From Ruminococcus sp. (GTDB lineage Bacteria > Bacillota > Clostridia > Oscillospirales > Ruminococcaceae), in contig JAJQCE010000024.1 of NCBI GenBank assembly GCA_021202895.1, positions 57,910-121,909 of the forward strand: DNA of 64,000 nucleotides, in the 5' to 3' direction. Under the pieces are notes generated by a model. That model saw only the letters and a list, made by a program, of their open reading frames with translations. It did not search any database and had not been told where the DNA came from. Position 1 is the stretch's first letter. Each line of letters starts with the position of its first letter. This document shows positions 29,002 to 39,624 of the stretch, piece after piece. The position numbers were made by a program, and so were the translations under genes.

Positions 29002-29260
29002 TTGACAAACGTGATGGAATGGGGTATAATAATAATAGAAACAGGGAAACCTGTTATGCAGGAACATGAGTTCTGGGTATACTGACGAAACTTTACAGTC
29101 GTTGCGGTATACTAAGTGATGAAACCTTATGTATGGTCAGGGGTGTGTAAGGTGGAGCTCAATAAATGAGGTTGCAAGTGTGCCAAGTCCTGAATAGGTT
29201 GAAAACAGCTGAAGAGAAAACCTGCATAATATAAGCTCTGCTTTTTCGCAGAGCTTATTT
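29002..29260 (+). ncRNA. Putative structured ncRNA gene (~220 nt), family unresolved
   Basis: TTGACA-N17-TATAAT (29002-29030); GAAA-tetraloop hairpin; long-range TTATGCAGG/CCTGCATAA; terminator TAAGCTCTGC...GCAGAGCTTA; no convincing ORF. Confidence 0.75.
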
Positions 29261-29294
29261 ATTGAACATAAAGCTTATCCCTATCAAGTCAACA

Positions 29295-29738
29295 TCAATA
29301 GTGACCGTTTAAATTTGCAATAAAATCAAGGCATTTGGAAAGGTCTTCTGATTGGTTGTCATCTATTTCATCATAGGCAATGTCAAGCTTTTTAAATACA
29401 TTTGCTGAAATTTCGTTTATGTAACTTTTGGCTTTATCTGTGAGCGATATGTTTATTGTATGTCGGTTGGCGGCATTTTGCGAACGGCTGACAAAGCTTA
29501 TATCTACAAGCTGCGCTACCGCACGAGTCGCCTGCTCATTGCTGGTACAAATTCTGCGTGCGATTTCCGACATGCTCAGCATTTCCTCTTTGTTAAGTGC
29601 CAGCAAAAGAATTTGCTGGGTTCTTGTAAGCTTCATCGGGTGTGCGTCAAATGCTTCGAGAACAACACGGCGCAAGGTTGGATACACTTTCATTAATGAT
29701 AATGCTTCGGAATTGTTAAAATAGTTATTATTGTCCAA
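29295..29738 (-). CDS. MarR-family transcriptional regulator
   Basis: Winged-helix pattern SMSEIARRICTSNEQATRAVAQLVDISFVSRSQNAANRHTINISLTDKAKSYI. Confidence 0.82.
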   Translation of the reverse strand: MDNNNYFNNSEALSLMKVYPTLRRVVLEAFDAHPMKLTRTQQILLLALNKEEMLSMSEIARRICTSNEQATRAVAQLVDISFVSRSQNAANRHTINISLTDKAKSYINEISANVFKKLDIAYDEIDDNQSEDLSKCLDFIANLNGHY

Positions 29739-29830
29739 GTCAATCCTCTCCCTTTTGTAGTGAATTTATTGCAATAAAATCAGTTGCCTGATTAAAAATA
29801 ATCGCTGTAATTTAAACTATCTTAATTGAT

Positions 29831-30092
29831 ATTTAAAGCGAAGCAAGGCAAGCTAAGCTTGCTTAAGCTTGATTGCGAACGCTTGCAATAAAAGTTCGGA
29901 GCGTAAGTAACTTTTGTTACGCACGGAACTTGTAAGAACATTAGTTTCATCTGAAACAAATGTTCTTACCAGCTCCGCTGACTTTCAGTGGGGGATTATA
30001 TCCCTTACTGAAAGTCAGAATGGCACCCGCCGCCTAAGAGGCGGGGACATCATACTTTTATTATAACACATTTGTTCCCCTGTTGTCAAGAG
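29831..30092 (-). repeat. Promoter-bearing hairpin-rich repeat element, copy 2 (inverted)
   Basis: Reverse complement matches copy 1; -35 TTGACA and -10 TATAAT with 18-nt spacer on the minus strand. Confidence 0.88.
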
Positions 30093-30262
30093 ATAAAAGG
30101 CTAAATTTGCTCTTATTTGCAAATTTTCGATAAATTGTATCATTATCAAAGAAATTGTAATTTATTTTTGGTAATTTTGACTATTTAATAAACTACCAAA
30201 TTGCCTTTGCTCAAAAATTAAAGGAGCTAACATTTGAATAACATCAAATAATTAACTCCATT

Positions 30263-30805
30263 CTATCCCTTAACCACCCTGACACAGCGGTGAACTCTTT
30301 CTGCAAAATCCTCTGGCGTTGAAAGCTTTTTAGATGTAAGCCAACGAATAAGCGAGGAAATAATCGCATCGGTAAAAAACTCTGCGGCAAAAACTGAATC
30401 CTTGTCATCGGCAAAATAAAACTTCAAATATTCGAACAAAATAGATTCAAGAATGTCCTTGAAGTACTCCCTAAAGGAATTTTGTCCTTCAATTTTAAGC
30501 GCCTTTGAATAAAAACGCTTATTTTCATAAAAATACTTGCATACGTCGATGAAATGCTGCCAACCATTATCATCAGGAGAATAATTCAGGGTATGGACAA
30601 ATTCAGTATAAAAAATCCAATTTACAAGGTCGTATTTATCACGAAAATGATAATAGAAGCTTTTTCTGTTCATATTACAACCCTCGCAGATGTCGCCTAC
30701 GCTTATTTTAGCAAAGCTTTTGCTTTCCATCAGGGTTTTCAGACTATCCGCCAAAGCACGCTTGGTAACATTAGAATCAGCCACAAAATCACTTCCTTTT
30801 TTCAT
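30263..30805 (-). CDS. TetR-family regulator
   Basis: VTKRALADSLKTLMESKSFAKISVGDICEGCNMNRKSFYYHFRDKYDLVNWIF. Confidence 0.88.
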   Translation of the reverse strand: MKKGSDFVADSNVTKRALADSLKTLMESKSFAKISVGDICEGCNMNRKSFYYHFRDKYDLVNWIFYTEFVHTLNYSPDDNGWQHFIDVCKYFYENKRFYSKALKIEGQNSFREYFKDILESILFEYLKFYFADDKDSVFAAEFFTDAIISSLIRWLTSKKLSTPEDFAERVHRCVRVVKG

Positions 30806-31039
30806 TTTGAGAAATACAAGGATATTATATCAAACTTATATCAACGATTTATGTTTGAATTGTGAAAGATTTTTGACAGAGCCAGTTGATTTAAGCTTTT
30901 CAAATCCTCATCTCAGGCTTGTAACACAGAATTTTACAAAAAAAGCCTTGAAACTAGCTCTGCTTTGTGGTACAATTGATTTAAAGGCAAATGGGCTTTT
31001 GAATTTTCAGAATTTTATTGCCAAAAGGAGCGATGCACA

Positions 31040-31602
31040 ATGAAAGAAAGCTTTATGCTTGCGCTGGAAAACCGTTTTCCACGGTGGAACGGCGCTATTG
31101 CGATTATCTTTGCGGCGTCACTTTTTTGCTTGCTTATCTTATGCAGAGAAAGCACTGCTCCAAATTAAGAACAGCAGTGGCGGCTCTCCTGTACTTTTAT
31201 ATATTTAATGTGCTTGTGACAACGCTTTTAATGCGTACTCCATACAGCTATTACCGCTGCACCTTAGAAATACAGTTTGTCAATCAGATTTTTGTGCAAA
31301 AGGATTTGTATGCTCTTTCCGAAGCGCTCCTTAATATTATGATGTTTCTGATTCCAAGCATATTTTTGCCGTTTTTCTTTAAGGAGCATGAGGCTTTGAA
31401 AACGCTTTGCTGCGGGCTGGGTTTTACACTTTTTATAGAAATTACACAATATTTTACTCGGCTGGGCGAGCTTCAGACTGACGACTTGATAATGAACTTC
31501 TCAGGCTGTCTGCTTGGAGTGCTGATTTATTTTACGTTGAGATTAACTATCAGCTTTTTTAAAGAAAAAAATAGCTATTCTCAGGTGCAAAAGGCTTCAT
31601 AA
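31040..31602 (+). pseudogene. VanZ-like membrane protein with apparent -1 frameshift at T6 tract (or alternative start)
   Basis: Natural N-terminus MKESFMLALENRFPRWNGAIAIIFAASLF is in a different frame from the VanZ body; frames join at TTTTTT 31122-31127; the ORF track calls 31018-31602 in the downstream frame. Confidence 0.6.
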
Positions 31603-31788
31603 GGTCATTTGCAGAGCTGTTTTATTTTTAAAATGGCATATTTATGAGATATTTTATTAATTTTTCAGAAAGGACTTGCATTTTATATCAAAAAGGTATA
31701 TAATGATTACAGCAAAAAGCAGCGACTGGTTTATACATAAATTCCAAAAATGAAACCGGCACTTAAGGTATAGAAAGGACTTAGAAAA

Positions 31789-33000
31789 ATGGAGAAACGC
31801 TTTATTTATGCTGATAATGCCGCAACCACGAAGGTTACGCAGAATGTGCTTGACGCCATGCTGCCTATTTTTACTGAAAATTTCGGCAACGCTTCAAGCA
31901 TATATAATCTTGGAATGGACGCCGCAAAGATAGTTCTCGCTTCAAGAGAAAAGGTTGCGAATGCCCTTGGCGCAAAGGTCAACGAGATCTACTTTACCGC
32001 TGGTGGCTCAGAATCTGACAACTGGGCTATCAAAGGTGCGGCTGAAATCGGTGCGAAAAAGGGCAAGAAGCACATCATAACAACCGCCATAGAGCATCAT
32101 GCGGTTTTGCACACCTGTGAATATCTCGAAAAGCACGGCTTTGAGGTGACATATCTTCCCGTTGACGAGTACGGACGCATAACTGTCGAGCAGGTTGAAA
32201 ATGCTATAAGAGAGGACACCTGCCTTGTCACCGTCATGTTTGCGAACAATGAAATCGGTACTATCATGCCGATTCCTGAAATCGGAAAGCTCTGCCGACA
32301 GAAAAAGGTGCTGTTCCACACAGACGCTGTACAGGCTGTAGGTCATGTGCCGATTAACGTCAAGGAGATGAACATTGATATGCTCTCGCTTTCAGGGCAT
32401 AAAATTCACGCTCCCAAGGGCGTCGGTGCACTTTACATCAAAACGGGAATCGCTCTGCCAAACCTGATCGCAGGCGGTGCGCAGGAAAGAGGCAAGCGTG
32501 CGGGAACGGAAAACGTGCCCGGAATTGTAGGTCTCGCAACGGCAATCACAGATGCCTGCGCAGATATTCCTGAAAAAACCGAGAGAATCGCCGCTTTAAG
32601 GGACAAGCTCATTGATGGAATCCTGCAAATTCCGCAGACACGTCTGAACGGGCATCCAACACAACGTCTTGCAGGCAATGTGAACATCTCAATCAGAGGC
32701 GTTGAGGGCGAAAGTATGCTGCTGTTGCTTGATTTAAACGGAATCTGCGCTTCGTCAGGTTCAGCCTGCACATCAGGCTCGCTTGATCCATCGCACGTTT
32801 TGCTTGCAATAGGACTTCCCCACGAAATTGCTCACGGAAGCTTAAGACTTTCGCTTGGAGAGGATATAACTGAAGAAGAGATTGATTACATCATCGAAAC
32901 TGTGCCTAAGGTGGTAACAAAGCTGCGTTCAATGTCGCCGCTGTGGGAGAGAATTTGCTCAACGGAAGGATTAAATCCTGACGGCACTCCCAAGGCTTAA
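31789..33000 (+). CDS. nifS: Cysteine desulfurase (NifS/IscS family)
   Basis: [58 protein letters not shown]. Confidence 0.93.
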   Translation: MEKRFIYADNAATTKVTQNVLDAMLPIFTENFGNASSIYNLGMDAAKIVLASREKVANALGAKVNEIYFTAGGSESDNWAIKGAAEIGAKKGKKHIITTAIEHHAVLHTCEYLEKHGFEVTYLPVDEYGRITVEQVENAIREDTCLVTVMFANNEIGTIMPIPEIGKLCRQKKVLFHTDAVQAVGHVPINVKEMNIDMLSLSGHKIHAPKGVGALYIKTGIALPNLIAGGAQERGKRAGTENVPGIVGLATAITDACADIPEKTERIAALRDKLIDGILQIPQTRLNGHPTQRLAGNVNISIRGVEGESMLLLLDLNGICASSGSACTSGSLDPSHVLLAIGLPHEIAHGSLRLSLGEDITEEEIDYIIETVPKVVTKLRSMSPLWERICSTEGLNPDGTPKA

Positions 33001-33037
33001 ACAAACATACAATTGCTTTTATAAAAGGAGAATTGAA

Positions 33038-33472
33038 ATGATATACAGTGAAAAGGTTATGGATCACTTTGCCAATCCTCGCAACGTCGGTGAAATAGAA
33101 AACGCCGACGGCGTCGGAGAGGTTGGAAACGCCAAGTGCGGAGATATAATGAAAATGTATCTCAAAATCGACAATGGAATAATTACAGACGTAAAGTTTA
33201 AAACCTTTGGCTGCGGTGCGGCTGTCGCCACCTCGTCAATGGCTACCGAGCTTATCAAGGGCAAGCCTATTGAAGAGGCAGTCAAGCTTTCAAACAAGGC
33301 GGTTATCGAGGCTCTGGACGGACTTCCGCCTGCAAAGCTGCACTGCTCTGTTTTAGCCGAGCAGGCTACAAAGGCGGCGCTTTCAGACTACTATCGCAGA
33401 AACGGAATAGATCCCGTGCCGATTGTCGGCAGAATTGAGGACTGTGAAGACTGCGAAAGCTGCGGCATATGA
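33038..33472 (+). CDS. nifU: Fe-S cluster scaffold protein (NifU/IscU)
   Basis: [58 protein letters not shown]. Confidence 0.93.
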   Translation: MIYSEKVMDHFANPRNVGEIENADGVGEVGNAKCGDIMKMYLKIDNGIITDVKFKTFGCGAAVATSSMATELIKGKPIEEAVKLSNKAVIEALDGLPPAKLHCSVLAEQATKAALSDYYRRNGIDPVPIVGRIEDCEDCESCGI

Positions 33473-33909
33473 CAAGTGTTGAGATTTTTACAGACGGTGC
33501 CTGTTCAGGCAATCCTGGTCCAGGCGGCTGGGGGGCTGTGCTAAGATATGGGCAGGCTGAAAAGGAGCTGAGCGGCGGCGAAGCTTCAACCACAAACAAC
33601 AGAATGGAGCTTACGGCGGTAATCAAAGCGCTTGAAGCTCTCACACGTCCCTGCAAGGTGACGCTCTACAGCGATTCAAAGTATATAATCGATTCTGTAA
33701 CAAAGGGTTGGGCTAAAAGCTGGCAGGCAAACGGTTGGGTTAAGTCAGACAAAAAGCCTGCTCTTAATCCCGATTTGTGGAAAAGGCTTTTGCAGCTTCT
33801 TGAGGTTCACGAGGTAAGCTTTGTCTGGGTCAAGGGTCATGCAGGGCATCCCGAAAACGAACGCTGCGACCGTTTAGCGGTTGAACAGTCGAAAAAATTT
33901 GCAAAATAA
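33469..33909 (+). CDS. rnhA: Ribonuclease HI
   Basis: [63 protein letters not shown]. Confidence 0.96.
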   Translation: MTSVEIFTDGACSGNPGPGGWGAVLRYGQAEKELSGGEASTTNNRMELTAVIKALEALTRPCKVTLYSDSKYIIDSVTKGWAKSWQANGWVKSDKKPALNPDLWKRLLQLLEVHEVSFVWVKGHAGHPENERCDRLAVEQSKKFAK

Positions 33910-33912
33910 CAA

Positions 33913-33943
33913 AAAGAGCGGATTCATGATGAACCGCTCTTTT
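33913..33943 (+). terminator. Intrinsic terminator of nifS-nifU-rnhA
   Basis: AAAGAGCGG...CCGCTCTTT hairpin. Confidence 0.8.
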
Positions 33944-34049
33944 CCTTTGTTCTGTTTAAGCCCAAAATATTTATGCTTGTCATGTACACTTATTTTTAGT
34001 CAGTGAAAAATGTATTTCAATTTGCAAAAAATCCCATCTTGGATTTTTT

Positions 34050-35024
34050 CTATTTTTTTCTCGCTCTCACGACATTTTTCACCTGTCTTATATCCTTTCC
34101 CAAGAAAAGAAAGGTTGTGTATTCATTTAAAAGTCTTGAGGTTATTCTTTCGTCATAGCGTTTATTCATTTGATTTTCGTCAAGATTTGTTGAAATAATC
34201 GTAGGCTTTTTCAGATTGAGCCTGCCGTTTATAATATTGTACACAGCTGAATCGTTGAAGCTGTTCTTAAATTCTGACGCAAGATCGTCAATTATCAGAA
34301 GATCGGCGTTTAATGCTGTATCAAGAGTATTTCCGTCCTCTCGTCTGAAATACTCATTTTCAATTCTCCTTAGAAGGTCGGGTGCAGAGGAAAACACAAC
34401 GAAAAAGCCCTTATCAATAACAGTCTTAGCTATACATGACGACAAGAAGGTTTTGCCCAGCCCTGTTGAGCCTATAAACAAATACGATTGAGATACCTTT
34501 GGAAAATGCTCGCAAAAGCTGACAAAATTATTCTTGTATTTTACCATCTGTCTGCTAAGCGCTTCATTGTCATAATAGTCCGAACGAAAATCGCTGAAAT
34601 CGTGCAGCGCTATAGAGCTTTGCTTGTTAAGCTCATTTATCGTGTAGCTTTTTAAAAGCTTACTGGCACATTCACAGCGGATTCCCTCAACATAGCCTGT
34701 ATCGTGACACCTTTCACAGACATATTTCGCTTCAAGATAATTTTCATCGCCTGTCAAATCATAAACCATAGTCTTTATTCTTTTCTGTATATCTAAATTT
34801 TCCTCTTTCAGCTCCTCCGCCTTGCGCAAAGCGTCCTTGTCATGAGAGGCTACAAGCTTAACAAGCTTAATGCAGCTTACTTTAAGCGACTGCCTGAGTG
34901 TGTATATTTCAGGAGCTTTAGAGTAGACAAATTTTTCTTTCTCCTCAAGCTCAGCAGCTGAACGCTGACGTCTTTGTGCAAGCTCCGCTTCTGTTTTTTC
35001 ATACGCTTGCTCTGTGTACCTCAT
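34050..35024 (-). CDS. dnaC: DnaC-like helicase loader ATPase
   Basis: YLFIGSTGLGKTFLSSCIAKTVID, ADLLIIDDLASEF, TIISTNLDENQMNKRYDERITSRLL. Confidence 0.9.
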   Translation of the reverse strand: MRYTEQAYEKTEAELAQRRQRSAAELEEKEKFVYSKAPEIYTLRQSLKVSCIKLVKLVASHDKDALRKAEELKEENLDIQKRIKTMVYDLTGDENYLEAKYVCERCHDTGYVEGIRCECASKLLKSYTINELNKQSSIALHDFSDFRSDYYDNEALSRQMVKYKNNFVSFCEHFPKVSQSYLFIGSTGLGKTFLSSCIAKTVIDKGFFVVFSSAPDLLRRIENEYFRREDGNTLDTALNADLLIIDDLASEFKNSFNDSAVYNIINGRLNLKKPTIISTNLDENQMNKRYDERITSRLLNEYTTFLFLGKDIRQVKNVVRARKK

Positions 35025-36145
35025 GCTTCGTCCTCCTCAAAGCTAATAGTATCAGGATCAAACTCCTCAGCCATTTTCCTCCACAGCTTTAAATCATAGG
35101 ACGGCTCTTTCTCCTGATTTTTCTCTTCCTTATAATCCTTTTGATATTTTAAAATATCGTCAAGCTTATCAAAGCCCTTTTCATGCCAGTTTTTCAAAAT
35201 GCCATTTATGTAGTTAAGAATATTTTTTCCTTTTAAATCTCTGCAAATTTCACCGGCATAGCTTACGATTTTTTCATCAAAGCCCCAAGCCTGCCACTGT
35301 TCAAAGTACTCCCTTTGCTTCTTGGTAAGACTTCCCTCCAAACCAAAATCACTTTTGATTTTATTGCTGTAATCTCTCAAAGCAAGCTGTCTCTGAGCTT
35401 CCGCTTCAATCTGGTCATATTCGGTAATTCCCTTTGAAAACCAATCCTTTGCAACCGTTTCAGCATAAGCCATGCTTTTCTTGCCTATATCAACGCAAAA
35501 TTGAAGTATAATAAGAATCTCAGCAGCCGAAAATCCATAATATTCATACAAATTAAGTACAGCGGCAGTTTCGGTGTGATTTATCGGGCGACCGAAAATT
35601 TTCTGCAATTCATCGGTTAGAAGCTTAAGCTCCTTATTCTTTTCAACCTTTTCGGCAAGCTCCTTGGTTGTATAACGAACCTTTGCCGTTGCAGAAGCAG
35701 TCTTTTTCATCGGATTTACAGCCTCAGTAAGGCAAACTGGAAGATTCTCAGACTGCGCCTTAGGAACTGCCTTTTCAGTATTTTGTTCTTTATCCTCTGT
35801 AAGCCTTTCAAAGCAAGCTACACCGCTACTGCTCCAAAACTCAAGTGCGTCCTCAACCTTTCCAACGCTCAAGCCGCACTGCTTAGAAAGCTCAAGCGAA
35901 TCAATAACGCTCTCATTTGTACAAAGCGCACAGAGCAAAGCCTTGTAAAAATCAGCGTCCGCAAACCTTATGAAATTTTCTACAGCACTGCATGGAACGG
36001 TAAAATACTTACCGAATACAGGTGCGCTAATTTTATACTTCACAACAAATCTGCTCCTTTTTAAATCCTGAAACATGGTAACCGAGTTATTTCTATTATA
36101 CCACATTCTAATCAAGGTTGCAAGTGATTTTTTACAAATTTCCAA
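35021..36145 (-). CDS. DnaD/DnaB-type replication initiation protein
   Basis: DnaD-like helical domain (ELQKIFGRPINHTETAAVLNLYEYYGFSAAEILIIL; YAGEICRDLKGKNILNYINGILKNWHEKG); adjacent to dnaC; true start may be an internal GTG. Confidence 0.85.
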   Translation of the reverse strand: MEICKKSLATLIRMWYNRNNSVTMFQDLKRSRFVVKYKISAPVFGKYFTVPCSAVENFIRFADADFYKALLCALCTNESVIDSLELSKQCGLSVGKVEDALEFWSSSGVACFERLTEDKEQNTEKAVPKAQSENLPVCLTEAVNPMKKTASATAKVRYTTKELAEKVEKNKELKLLTDELQKIFGRPINHTETAAVLNLYEYYGFSAAEILIILQFCVDIGKKSMAYAETVAKDWFSKGITEYDQIEAEAQRQLALRDYSNKIKSDFGLEGSLTKKQREYFEQWQAWGFDEKIVSYAGEICRDLKGKNILNYINGILKNWHEKGFDKLDDILKYQKDYKEEKNQEKEPSYDLKLWRKMAEEFDPDTISFEEDEA

Positions 36146-38357
36146 TCAGGAGCGGATTTAAGAGAAAATAATCAAAGAAGTCTATCCCCAGAAGCGAAAG
36201 CAAAATCGGAGCAATCAAAATTGCCGTAGCCGCCACAAATGTAGAGATAAAGCTTTTTAGTTTACTTGAAAGAAAATAAATTATCAGCATTGCAAGAAAC
36301 AGAGCAAGAAATCTTCCAACAGAAATCAAAATCAAGTACTGCTTTATGCTGATGCTCCAATTTTCAAACGCTTCAAGCGAACACAAGGGTGCATCAATCT
36401 GCCTTGTGCCGTAGGTTGAAAGAACGTTATAAAAATAGGGAGCATAAGTCAGAATAAAAATTACAGCTATGATTAGCGTTCCTATTAAAAGCTTAATAAA
36501 AAACGTCGTTTTTCTCCCTCTTTTCGAGGTTTTAAGAAGCACGTTTGCGCCTGTCTGATATTCAACAGAATAAACATAGGTGAGTGAACAGATAAGAACT
36601 GCCATTGCGGTAAGGGCAAGCGTCAAATCCTTGTTTGAAGCTGATACATCACCCATTAAAAGCTTATAGCCGCTGTCATAGACAAACTCGCCGTTTTCAG
36701 TGGTCTGCAAATATTCAGCATGAGAAAGAACCTGCTCAAAAGCAAATTGCGGAGCAAGAATTTCCTGATATTTCATCATAACAAAAATGCCCTCATCAGC
36801 CGATTCAAGCTGGGTATACATTGCATTTTGAGCATCCTCAAATTTCTGCGCTTCAGCATTTATATATTCCTGCTTCTCCTGATTATATTCGCCCTCAAGC
36901 GTAAGCATATACTGCTTGTAATAAACCTCGTCCGCAGAAGAAAAGCTTTCGCTCATCGGTTTATAGGTGACTATTACAGCTGCTAAAAAGATAATTAAAA
37001 TAAAAGCTGCCTTTCCACCTATAAAAATCTTATAACACTCCTGCAAAAAAAGATTTGTCGAACATCCTTTAAAGAGATTGAGACTTGCAAAATTAAGGCG
37101 CTTTGATTTGCTTTTTATAACGCCTTTTTTATCAAAAACAAATATTGATATGAAAGAAAAAATCAATATCAAAAGAAAAATCGAAACAATAAAAACAGGA
37201 ATATAATTTATCGGAAAAGAAAAAACATTTAGATTTAAATACTGCGAAAAAATATCGCTGGTGTTTGCATATGCAAGAATATTGATATATTTAAATAGGC
37301 AAAGATAGCTTGCGGAGGGTATCGTATAATAAAGCACAGCCTCAAGCGCAATAGCTATAAAAAGCGAAGCATAAACCTTAATGGCGGAGTCAAAGATAAC
37401 TGAAAAAAGAAAGATAAGCCCTGCAAATAAAAGATAAACTGAAAGCTTTGAAGCAATAAAAAGCAGAAAAAATTCAAGCACGCTAAGTCTCAAATTACTG
37501 TCGTTAAAATTATAGACCGACTGAATTTGTCTTGACAAATCTCCAAATCCATATGTGAAATATGAAACTGCAAAATTAACGATATAAAGAAGAATTACTG
37601 CGACAAAAGCCGCAGAAAAGCAAACTAAAAGCTTTGAAAAGCCAAGATTTTTTCTGCCTTTAAATGTGGTTCTTGAAAGAATAATCTGATTTAATTCCTT
37701 TTCTCTGGTCAAAATCATAACGGAAATTGTCATTATCATTAAAAAGCCGATTAAATCTGTCGCAAGAAAATCGGTCGCCATTTCAACACCCTTTGAAGGC
37801 GCAACTTCAAGCATTGAGCCTTTTAATTTGATAAAATCATCGGGGGTTTTTTGAATATTTTTATAGCTAAAGGAATCCTCATCTGCAAAAAGAGAAATGC
37901 TGGCCATTTTTGCGGCGGTCTGATCTATCGATTCAAGATAATCGGTATAATTTGCACAGCTCTCAACCTCTGCAAGCACGTCCTTCATCAGCTGCTGTTC
38001 ATTAAAAATATCGTCAGTATAAACCAAATAGCTTTTACTTTCATATTCACTCATAAGCTCATCGCCGTCAATGTTCGGATATTCATTTAGCATATCAGAA
38101 ATATCCTCGCCAAAGGAAAGCATCTGAATAAGCTCAAGCTTCTGACAACGCAAGCTTATTTGTTCATATGCGCTTTGAGCGTCCAATCCATCTAAATCTG
38201 CAAAAACCGTCTTATATTGTGCGGCGGTGTAGTTTTCATTACTCTGATTTTCATTTACATAAAGCAAAATACCGTTTAACACAGCTAAAAAAATAAAAAT
38301 TCCAATCGTGCTTTTTTTGCAGAAAACCTTGACAAGCTCGCTTAAATATATTCGCAT
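36132..38357 (-). CDS. ABC transporter permease (large, multi-TM)
   Basis: 741 aa, repeated TM blocks, directly downstream of ABC ATPase. Confidence 0.8.
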   Translation of the reverse strand: MRIYLSELVKVFCKKSTIGIFIFLAVLNGILLYVNENQSNENYTAAQYKTVFADLDGLDAQSAYEQISLRCQKLELIQMLSFGEDISDMLNEYPNIDGDELMSEYESKSYLVYTDDIFNEQQLMKDVLAEVESCANYTDYLESIDQTAAKMASISLFADEDSFSYKNIQKTPDDFIKLKGSMLEVAPSKGVEMATDFLATDLIGFLMIMTISVMILTREKELNQIILSRTTFKGRKNLGFSKLLVCFSAAFVAVILLYIVNFAVSYFTYGFGDLSRQIQSVYNFNDSNLRLSVLEFFLLFIASKLSVYLLFAGLIFLFSVIFDSAIKVYASLFIAIALEAVLYYTIPSASYLCLFKYINILAYANTSDIFSQYLNLNVFSFPINYIPVFIVSIFLLILIFSFISIFVFDKKGVIKSKSKRLNFASLNLFKGCSTNLFLQECYKIFIGGKAAFILIIFLAAVIVTYKPMSESFSSADEVYYKQYMLTLEGEYNQEKQEYINAEAQKFEDAQNAMYTQLESADEGIFVMMKYQEILAPQFAFEQVLSHAEYLQTTENGEFVYDSGYKLLMGDVSASNKDLTLALTAMAVLICSLTYVYSVEYQTGANVLLKTSKRGRKTTFFIKLLIGTLIIAVIFILTYAPYFYNVLSTYGTRQIDAPLCSLEAFENWSISIKQYLILISVGRFLALFLAMLIIYFLSSKLKSFISTFVAATAILIAPILLSLLGIDFFDYFLLNPLLIGNL

Positions 38358-38368
38358 TTTTTCACCGC

Positions 38369-39229
38369 CTAATCAAAGTAATAAAGATACAAGTCCTCTA
38401 AATCAGGTTTACAAAGCCTAAACTTAAAGTCGCTTGGAGTGTCGTCTGAAATGATTCTAACATAAATTTTTTTATCATCCTTTGAAATATTTCCTACTTT
38501 TTTATTTTTTGAAATTTCCTCTAAGCCTTTTTCATCGGTTTTTATTTCATAAACCTTGCTGCTGATTTTTTCACAAAGAATATGCGGTGCGCCGCTGTCG
38601 ATAATTTCTCCCTGCTTTAAAAGCAAAACCTCTTTTGCGATAAATTCAACGTCGGAAACTACATGAGTAGCAATTATAACAATTTTTTCAAAAGCAATCT
38701 GAGAAATTAAATTTCTGATTCTGATTCGTTCTTTCGGGTCAAGTCCAGCCGTCGGCTCGTCTAAAATTATAACCTTTGGATCACCAAGCATAGCCTGTGC
38801 AATGAGAGCTCGCTGCTTCATTCCTCCCGAAAATCCGCCAAGCTTTTTATTTGTACTGTCTTTAAGGTTTACAAGGCTGAGAAGCCGTTCAATATCCGAT
38901 TTGGCATCCTGCTTTTTCATGCCCTTAAGCGCAGCCATGTAGTAAAGAAATCTTTCAAGTGTAAAATTTGGATAAATGCCCTGCTGCTGCGGCATAAAAC
39001 CGAGTATTTTTCTGAATTCCGCTCCCATTTCAACCGTGCTTTTTCCGTCAAATTTAACGCTTCCAGAGGTTGCTTTTAAATTGTCGGTGATTATATTCAT
39101 AAGCGTGGATTTTCCTGCACCGTTTGGTCCTAAAAGTCCGTAAACTCCAGGATTAAATTCATATGAAAAGCTCTTAAGGGCGGTAAAATCGCCATAGTTT
39201 TTCGTTAAATTTTCTAAAGTTAAAATCAT
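38369..39229 (-). CDS. ABC transporter ATP-binding protein
   Basis: GLLGPNGAGKSTLMNII, GFSGGMKQRALIAQAMLGDPKVIILDEPTAGLDP. Confidence 0.95.
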   Translation of the reverse strand: MILTLENLTKNYGDFTALKSFSYEFNPGVYGLLGPNGAGKSTLMNIITDNLKATSGSVKFDGKSTVEMGAEFRKILGFMPQQQGIYPNFTLERFLYYMAALKGMKKQDAKSDIERLLSLVNLKDSTNKKLGGFSGGMKQRALIAQAMLGDPKVIILDEPTAGLDPKERIRIRNLISQIAFEKIVIIATHVVSDVEFIAKEVLLLKQGEIIDSGAPHILCEKISSKVYEIKTDEKGLEEISKNKKVGNISKDDKKIYVRIISDDTPSDFKFRLCKPDLEDLYLYYFD

Positions 39230-39500
39230 TTAGCCCTCCAACTGTGTAATTGCCTTTTTGTAGTATTCATTCGTTCCCTCTTCATCATTTATAATTAAAA
39301 ATACTGCTTCTTTAACTTTAGTTATATAAACGATGTCATAGCTATTATCAAGTTTTGTCAAGGTTTTATCTGCTTCGTTAAAAAATAATCAAATTCGCTG
39401 CCATTCAACAAGGAATAGCCGTATACGCTGCAATCATCTTCCTCAGTATGAGAGCATTGCGGTTTATCACAAAGCGGAGCACTTTCCATCATTGAAAAAT
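39230..39500 (-). pseudogene. Decayed remnant of the C-x4-C-x-H lipoprotein family
   Basis: FFDFSMMESAPLCDKPQCSHTEEDDCSVYGYSLLNGSEFDYF, then a frameshift at A6 (39380-39385), NEADKTLTKLDNSYDIVYITKVKEAVFLIINDEEGTNEYYKKAITQLEG*; stop abuts ATG of the ABC ATPase. Confidence 0.75.
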
Positions 39501-39624
39501 CAAAAAATCAAGTCTGTCAAAGGCTTTTATATGTTTTAAATAAAATTCAGCAATATAGACAATTATAATTTGAAGTTTTTGTGCATTATTATGTAAAGAT
39601 ATTTTTTTTTAAAGAATCAGGGCA

